Notes under the pieces: model-generated
Seen by the model: only the letters and a program-made list of their open reading frames with translations
What the model was told of the DNA's origin: nothing
Database searches by the model: none
Part shown: piece after piece, positions 59,112-64,000 of the stretch
Layout: each line of letters begins with the position of its first letter
Numbering within the stretch: position 1 is the first letter of the stretch
Assembly: GCF_003284585.1 (NCBI RefSeq)
Contig: NZ_QKRX01000007.1
Coordinates: 1-64,000, forward strand
Direction: 5' to 3'
Source of the DNA: Nitrincola tibetensis
GTDB taxonomy: Bacteria > Pseudomonadota > Gammaproteobacteria > Pseudomonadales > Balneatricaceae
Length of the DNA stretch: 64,000 nt
Translations under genes and position numbers: made by a program

Positions 59112-60401
59112 TTAAAGTGAGGTTACAACCCGCACTATGCCTTGGCATAAGGTCGCCAAATCCTCATCCGTAATAACATAAGGTGGCATGACATAAACAA
59201 GTTTCCCAAATGGGCGCACCCAAATTCCTTCTTCAACGAATTTTGGCTGCAAGCGTTTGAGTTCGCAGGGGTCTTTAAGTTCGACGACACCAATACCGCC
59301 GAGGCAACGCACATCGGCAACTTGGGGATGATTCTTGAGGATGGCGAGATGTTGTGTCAGTTGAGTTTCAAGCCTTAGGATATTGCTTTTCCAATCCCCC
59401 TCAAGCAGTAGTGTTACGCTTTCGAGAGCAATAGCACAAGCGAGAGGATTTGCCATAAAGGTTGGGCCATGCATGAAGCATCCAGCACCGCCTTGAGAGA
59501 TCGTCTTGGCAACGTGATCCGTGGTCAGCGTTGCGGCTAGGCTAAGATAGCCACCCGTGAGAGCTTTGCCTAAGCACAGAATGTCGGGGACGATATTGGC
59601 ATGTTCGCAAGCAAATAAGTGACCTGTACGACCAAAGCCAGTGGCAATTTCGTCGGCAATGAGCAGGCAGTTATATTGATCGCAGAGGCGTCTGGCATGA
59701 CGAATATAGTCAGCGCAGTAAAAGCGCATGCCACCAGCACCCTGAACAATCGGTTCCAGAATAAGGGCCGCGGCCTCCGTATGATGCTGTTTGAACGTTC
59801 TCTCCAATGCATCTAGATCAGAGGAGAGCAGTGTCTCTCCAAAAGGTGTTTCAGGCGCCGGAAGGAAAATTTGGCTGGGTAAGGCCCCCTGAAAAATCTG
59901 ATGCATGCCGGTGACGGGATCGCAGACCGACATAGCAGCAAAGGTATCGCCATGGTAGCCACGACGTAAGCTAATAATACGGTTTTTACGCGTATTTCCT
60001 CGAGCTTGCTGATACTGCAAGGCCATTTTGATAGCGACCTCGACACTGACAGAGCCCGAGTCAGCAAAAAAAACCTTATCTAGGCCCTCGGGCGTGATCT
60101 GCACGAGTCTTTGTGCTAAATCGATCGCTGGCGTATGCGTCAAGCCACCAAACATAACATGTGAAAAGGCATCAATTTGGTCTTTAGCCGCTTTGTTAAG
60201 GCGTGGGTGCCCATATCCATGAATCACAGACCACCAAGATGCCATACCATCAATTAGTTCTTGGCCGTTGGCCAGTGTGATTCTGACACCTTTGGCCGCT
60301 GTGACAGGGTAAACCTCTAGCGGGTCGGTCATTGATGAATAGGGATGCCAAATGTGCTCACGATCAAAGGTGAGTGCATCGGTCAAGATTGGATCGTGCA
60401 T
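59112..60401 (-). CDS. bioA: Adenosylmethionine-8-amino-7-oxononanoate aminotransferase
   Basis: BioA is the PLP transaminase making diaminopelargonic acid in biotin synthesis, using SAM as amino donor. The 429-residue protein starts MHDPILTDALTFDREHIWHPYSSM and contains DGMASWWSVIHGYGHP, the PLP domain with LIADEIATGFGRTG and the lysine in CLGKALTGGYL. The frame is open 55 codons upstream inside trmO; ATG 60401, 10 bases after the trmO stop, gives the family start. It is apart from bioB, which begins near the window end on the other strand. Confidence 0.96.
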   Translation of the reverse strand: MHDPILTDALTFDREHIWHPYSSMTDPLEVYPVTAAKGVRITLANGQELIDGMASWWSVIHGYGHPRLNKAAKDQIDAFSHVMFGGLTHTPAIDLAQRLVQITPEGLDKVFFADSGSVSVEVAIKMALQYQQARGNTRKNRIISLRRGYHGDTFAAMSVCDPVTGMHQIFQGALPSQIFLPAPETPFGETLLSSDLDALERTFKQHHTEAAALILEPIVQGAGGMRFYCADYIRHARRLCDQYNCLLIADEIATGFGRTGHLFACEHANIVPDILCLGKALTGGYLSLAATLTTDHVAKTISQGGAGCFMHGPTFMANPLACAIALESVTLLLEGDWKSNILRLETQLTQHLAILKNHPQVADVRCLGGIGVVELKDPCELKRLQPKFVEEGIWVRPFGKLVYVMPPYVITDEDLATLCQGIVRVVTSL

Positions 60402-60411
60402 AGCGGGGTTC

Positions 60412-61143
60412 TCACAAGGTTTGTGGGTTCGAGGGGGAATCAGTCGGATCAATACTAAGGACCTGGATATACTGCTCTTTGACCTTCCAGCGTATATTAA
60501 AGTGGTGCAAAGTGAGCCCGTAGATTCGCTCATCCTTGTCAGACTTATAGGAAGGGCGTGGATCAAGTCTTAACACTTCTTCAATTTGTACTTTCAACGG
60601 ATACCCTTGAGACTCCTCGATAGCGTCGCAAGATAGACTTGCCGTCTCAGAAAATATCACCTGTTTTAGCGAATAAGGTGCATCTGAAGCCCAGTTGAGC
60701 TCAGCATCCGTCAAGCAATCTGAATAGGGAAGATAGGGTTTGATATCCAAAATGGGGGTGCCGTCTAGAAGATCCGCACCAGACACATCCAACCAGACTT
60801 TATCTTTTTCAACGCGTACACCATCCAGTTTTACCGCAGAGAGTCCGATTGGGTTCGGGCGAAACGTCGAACGGGTTGCAAAAACCCCCATTTTTTCATT
60901 GCCACCTAATCGAGGAGGGCGCACGCTGGCTTTCCAGCCAGCGGCAGCCGTAGCACTGAATACAAACACAACCCAGATGTGTGTAACGGAATCCAGCCCC
61001 TTGATGCTGGCTGCAGAACCGTAAGGCGACCAAATTTCGATGCTCGCCTTAAGGGTGTTGGCCAAGCCTGGTTGCCTAGGAATGCCGAATTTCTCTTTGT
61101 ATGGGCTATGCACTTGACCTATATAATCGAGCGTAATGGACAT
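60412..61143 (-). CDS. trmO: tRNA (adenine37-N6)-methyltransferase TrmO
   Basis: TrmO (TsaA/YaeB) methylates t6A37 in threonine tRNA. The 243-residue protein shows IGQVHSPYKEKFGIPRQPGL, VRPPRLGGNEKMGVFATRSTFRPNPIGLS and DGTPILDIKPYLPYSD, close to the E. coli protein along its length. It precedes bioA by 10 bases and follows the Na/Pi transporter gene by 12, so all three may share a transcript. Confidence 0.95.
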   Translation of the reverse strand: MSITLDYIGQVHSPYKEKFGIPRQPGLANTLKASIEIWSPYGSAASIKGLDSVTHIWVVFVFSATAAAGWKASVRPPRLGGNEKMGVFATRSTFRPNPIGLSAVKLDGVRVEKDKVWLDVSGADLLDGTPILDIKPYLPYSDCLTDAELNWASDAPYSLKQVIFSETASLSCDAIEESQGYPLKVQIEEVLRLDPRPSYKSDKDERIYGLTLHHFNIRWKVKEQYIQVLSIDPTDSPSNPQTL

Positions 61144-61155
61144 GAAACCTTCTTG

Positions 61156-62799
61156 TTAGTGTGTCGCCGCTGTCGGCATAGCCAAGGGAGCACGCTGAGC
61201 GGCAGGTGTTGCATAGCTCCAATAACGAGCTCCTTTTTCAACCTGTTCAGCAAGACGATTAATATGGCTGACGGCATCTAAAAGCGCGATGCTTTCATCA
61301 CTTGATAAATGCCCTAAAGTGCTTTGCTCAAGCAAAAGGCTCTTCAAGTTTTGATATTCTTTTTCCAAGGTTAATACAAGTTGATGACCTTGCGTACCCT
61401 GCACAGAACTCTCTTCCTGAATCTCACATAAATCAATCAAACTAACCACTTGTTTTTGAAAATTAAAAATGGCTTGTTTAACACTTTTGTTTTCTATTTG
61501 ATCAACCATGGAATAAAACTCAGGCAGTTTTGCCGATAAACGAGTGACTTCGCTGTAATAGCGCATGACTCGCATGGAAATAGGAAGGACCTCATGGATG
61601 TCGGGTGACAAATTTTGACGCCCAATTTCTTGATTGAATTCAGCAATCTTACTAATTAAATATTGAATGCCTTTGGCTTGCTGTTCTAGTTTAGCAGAGG
61701 CATTACGCTCTGAGCTAATGGCCTCTCGAGCTAAACGACTCGACAATTGACTGACTCGACCTAGCTCAAGACTGATGGCTTCGATGGCCAGAGTAGGTGT
61801 ATTAATAATGGTTTTATCGATGAAGCGTGGTCTTGCTTCGTCTTCTTCTTGACTACGAAAGCGAGTGAGTAGAAAACGTTCGAGAGGTGTTGTCAGCGGC
61901 CACATGAGGATAACCCCCATGACATTGAATAGCGTGTGAAATAGGGCGAGTAAAATAACTAAATCGTATTGTTGCGGATTAAGTGCATCTAGGCGTCCGG
62001 CCAATAGCATAAGGAGCACGAGACCGACAGCACCCGTTAATAGATTAAAGGCGACATGTGCAGCGGAGATGCGTTTCGCGTTTGATGTCGCACCGATTGA
62101 CGCCAGAATAGCGGTTGTTGTTGTACCTAGGTTTGCCCCGATGACAACGGCGGCAGCAGCAGACATAGTGATGGATTCGGTGTGGACCAAAGACAAGGCA
62201 ATTGCCATCACCGCCGCTGAAGCTTGCATTAAAAACGTCATCACAAATCCTGCGATAACAAATAGCCCTAGGGCCAATACCCCGGTTCCTAGTGCGGCCA
62301 GCTGAAAGTCATCACTTAAACCGTCAAAACCGGCTCTCATGAAATCAAGGCCAATAAAGAAAATACCAAAACCGACGAGTGCTGTACCAAGATGAGAGAT
62401 ACGCTGTTGTTTTCCGATGACTTGTAGCAACATACCCATACCAATAATGGGCAGTGCAAATGCGCTGATCTGAATTTTGAAGCCAATTGTAGCAACAAGC
62501 CACCCCACCATGGTTGTGCCAATATTACAGCCGTAAATAACGGCAATGGACTGCCCTAGCGTTAGTAATCCAGCATTTACAAACCCTAAGGTTGCAACTG
62601 TAACCGCACTAGAGGATTGAACAAGCGCGGTAATCAGTGTACCAGATACGAGCCCCCTTAAACGTGAGCGTGTGGCAAACTCTAAGGCTTTTTTTAGTGA
62701 GCGCCCGGCTGCATTTTTCATACCATTGGTGAGCAATTGCATGCCGAGTAAAAACATACCTATGCCGCCGAGCAATTGGCCAAACATTTCAAATGTCAT
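61156..62799 (-). CDS. Na/Pi-cotransporter family protein (NptA/PNaS) with PhoU-like domain
   Basis: The 547-residue protein has a membrane part (about 1-310) with inverted repeats, including ALVQSSSAVTVATLGFVNAG and LMQASAAVMAIALSLVH, the QSSS-type substrate motifs of sodium/phosphate cotransporters, and a cytoplasmic C-terminal PhoU-like helical region (about 340-530). It probably moves phosphate with sodium; direction (uptake or export, as for YjbB) is not decided by sequence. No pho-box was noticed upstream. Confidence 0.92.
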   Translation of the reverse strand: MTFEMFGQLLGGIGMFLLGMQLLTNGMKNAAGRSLKKALEFATRSRLRGLVSGTLITALVQSSSAVTVATLGFVNAGLLTLGQSIAVIYGCNIGTTMVGWLVATIGFKIQISAFALPIIGMGMLLQVIGKQQRISHLGTALVGFGIFFIGLDFMRAGFDGLSDDFQLAALGTGVLALGLFVIAGFVMTFLMQASAAVMAIALSLVHTESITMSAAAAVVIGANLGTTTTAILASIGATSNAKRISAAHVAFNLLTGAVGLVLLMLLAGRLDALNPQQYDLVILLALFHTLFNVMGVILMWPLTTPLERFLLTRFRSQEEDEARPRFIDKTIINTPTLAIEAISLELGRVSQLSSRLAREAISSERNASAKLEQQAKGIQYLISKIAEFNQEIGRQNLSPDIHEVLPISMRVMRYYSEVTRLSAKLPEFYSMVDQIENKSVKQAIFNFQKQVVSLIDLCEIQEESSVQGTQGHQLVLTLEKEYQNLKSLLLEQSTLGHLSSDESIALLDAVSHINRLAEQVEKGARYWSYATPAAQRAPLAMPTAATH

Positions 62800-62883
62800 A
62801 GGGAGATCCTTCGTTGATCTGGATTGCTTTATTTTTATCTAATAATAGCCTGAATCTTAACGAATAATAATCTTTATACCTGT

Positions 62884-63579
62884 TTATTCGGGTGTGCGAG
62901 CTAATACCCAAATTTGAACGGTTTCAACACCATTGTTTTTGAGCAGTTTGCTGATTTCATTGGCGGTACTGCCTGTTGTCATCACATCATCCACGATTGC
63001 TACCTGTTTAGGAAGGTGTTCATTGAGTCTAAAACAGTTAATTAGATTCTGTTGACGCTCAATAAAATTTAACTCTTTTTGATGAGGTGTTCGTTTTATT
63101 TTACTGATCGCACTTAAATGGGCAGGCAACTTTAGTTGTTTAGAAATCAGATTGGCGAGCAAGGATGACTGATTATACCCTCGTTTAATTTCATCCCAAG
63201 GGTGCATAGGTACGGTTACTAACGCATCAGGAAGTGGCTTGTCTTGTGACAGGATGTACTGCGACATCAGAGTGGATAGCCAGCCTAAATGCGAGGTTTT
63301 ATTTGCGTATTTAATACTGGGCAGCAACTTATCAATAGGAAAAACATATCGAAAAGTCGCGGAAGTTGCATCAAAGGAAGGGGGTTGTTTAATGCAGTTT
63401 GAGCAAATCTTAATGACAGGAGAGGAGGTAGGAAGTCCGCATTGGTGGCAGCAAGACATCGACCACGGAAGATCGGACATGCAATCGTCGCAGATACCCA
63501 AGGCGTTCGCTTGATGAAGGCCACATAGTACGCATGATTGGGTGTTTTTTAACCACTTGTTAACTTTATTTAAAAGCAT
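62884..63579 (-). CDS. comF: ComF family phosphoribosyltransferase-like protein
   Basis: The 231-residue protein has an N-terminal double zinc ribbon (CVLC, CDDC, CHQC, CSNC) and a C-terminal PRTase-like domain with AIVDDVMTTGSTANEISKLL. ComF proteins (GntX/YhgH) assist DNA uptake or act near it. It is divergent from bioB, as in Pseudomonas. The start ATG at 63577-63579 falls inside the spacer of a BirA-like operator, so the two may be linked in control. Confidence 0.92.
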   Translation of the reverse strand: MLLNKVNKWLKNTQSCVLCGLHQANALGICDDCMSDLPWSMSCCHQCGLPTSSPVIKICSNCIKQPPSFDATSATFRYVFPIDKLLPSIKYANKTSHLGWLSTLMSQYILSQDKPLPDALVTVPMHPWDEIKRGYNQSSLLANLISKQLKLPAHLSAISKIKRTPHQKELNFIERQQNLINCFRLNEHLPKQVAIVDDVMTTGSTANEISKLLKNNGVETVQIWVLARTPE

Positions 63580-63589
63580 TGGTTGACAA
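63557..63589. promoter_or_regulatory. BirA-type operator upstream of bioB
   Basis: TTGTTAACT (63557-63565), 15-base spacer, GGTTGACAA (63581-63589) resembles the biotin repressor operator TTGTnAACC-N14/16-GGTTnACAA, with the right half matching fully. The right half overlaps the bioB -35 element. A second inverted repeat, TTGACAA/TTGTCAA, spans 63583-63602. Confidence 0.7.
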
Positions 63590-63610
63590 GTCCTTTTGTC
63601 AAATTATCAT
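63583..63610 (+). promoter_or_regulatory. Promoter for bioB
   Basis: A perfect -35 TTGACA (63583-63588), 16-base spacer and TATCAT (63605-63610). The transcript start should be near 63617, with a leader of about 77 bases. The BirA-like site overlaps it. Confidence 0.65.
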
Positions 63611-63693
63611 CGCTACCTAATAACCTGTACAAGCACATCAATGTCGGCATACATCCATTTGGCCAGTGTTGATCATTAAAATAAGGTAACTCC

Positions 63694-64000
63694 ATGCAAT
63701 ACTCTAGCGCAATACGTCATGATTGGACAGAGTCAGAAGTTCAGGCTCTTTTTTCTTTACCCTTTAGTGATTTGATCTTTCAAGCGCAAATGGTACATAG
63801 AGCGTATTTTGACCCTAATGCGGTTCAAGTGAGTACGTTGCTTTCGATTAAAACCGGCGCTTGTCCAGAAGATTGTAAATACTGCCCTCAAAGTGCTCAT
63901 TACAACACGGATCTCGAAACCGAGCGTTTAATGAAAGTGAGAGCGGTATTAGAAGAGGCCCGTGCCGCAAAAGCAAAAGGTGCAACACGCTTTTGCATGG
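63694..64000 (+). CDS. bioB: Biotin synthase (5' part, cut by window end)
   Basis: The visible 102 residues begin [20 protein letters not shown] and include the radical-SAM cluster motif [11 protein letters not shown] (CxxxCxxC) and [14 protein letters not shown], as in biotin synthase. BioB inserts sulfur into dethiobiotin. AAGG is 10 bases before the ATG. The rest of the gene lies beyond the window, probably followed by other bio genes. Confidence 0.97.
   Translation, partial: MQYSSAIRHDWTESEVQALFSLPFSDLIFQAQMVHRAYFDPNAVQVSTLLSIKTGACPEDCKYCPQSAHYNTDLETERLMKVRAVLEEARAAKAKGATRFCM

Noticed and set aside
60402-60566. N-terminal extension of BioA inside trmO.
   Set aside because: The extension lacks BioA similarity and overlaps conserved TrmO coding sequence in another frame; ATG 60401 fits the family start.

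Overview
The window reads as a chromosomal housekeeping segment of a marine-type gammaproteobacterium with moderate GC. Several gene orders match the Pseudomonas/Oceanospirillales arrangement: sdhE-ygfX/nadB/rpoE-rseA-rseC-degP-lepA-lepB-DUF4845-rnc-era-recO-pdxJ-acpS-cysM-relA-mazG; accB-accC-prmA-DUF3426-dusB-fis-purH-purD; rpsF-rpsR-DUF2232-rplI-dnaB; and comF divergent from bioB. The genus cannot be fixed from the sequence alone. I see no insertion sequence, prophage, CRISPR array, tRNA or restriction/defence locus. About 95% of the DNA is coding.

Layout. 1-120: 3' end of a 5S rRNA and its terminator. 243-2509: sdhE-ygfX converging on nadB. 2600-6053: envelope-stress regulon core (sigma-E, a fused anti-sigma protein, RseC, DegP-type protease). 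6200-16709: translation, secretion, RNA processing, vitamin B6, acyl-carrier, cysteine and ppGpp genes, mostly with overlapping stops and starts. 16702-20376: ppc, adk and a small Cys-rich protein. 20377-20799: gene-free DNA with inverted DnaA-box-like motifs. 20800-24194: rlmB, then ackA-pta and a HIT hydrolase on the minus strand. 24235-29014: prkA-yeaH-spoVR stress operon (minus). 29317-37532: purine, fis/dusB, prmA and acetyl-CoA carboxylase genes (minus). 37964-41456: orphan ParA, hpt, and upp-uraA uracil salvage. 41506-43110: ppa and fbp. 43308-47676: mpl-ubiX, then tsaB-uppP-rsmJ. 47684-50151: plsB, slyX. 50360-51722: membrane-anchored cold-shock protein and an M48 lipoprotein protease. 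51968-54864: trpGDC plus an OsmC-like gene. 54999-58582: rpsF-rpsR-DUF2232-rplI, then dnaB. 58579-62799: thioesterase, bioA, trmO and a Na/Pi cotransporter. 62884-64000: comF divergent from bioB, which is cut by the window edge.

The points most worth a second look are: an RseA-like anti-sigma protein carrying an RseB C-terminal-like domain in place of a separate RseB; a pair of inverted DnaA-box-like sites in a 423-bp gene-free gap; a two-helix membrane protein ending in a cold-shock domain behind a long leader; a 16-bp perfect palindrome at the upp-uraA promoter; a dyad at the pta-ackA promoter; and a BirA-type operator that overlaps both the bioB promoter and the comF start. I found no clearly new multi-gene system. 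All functional calls rest on reading motifs and gene order by eye, with no database search.
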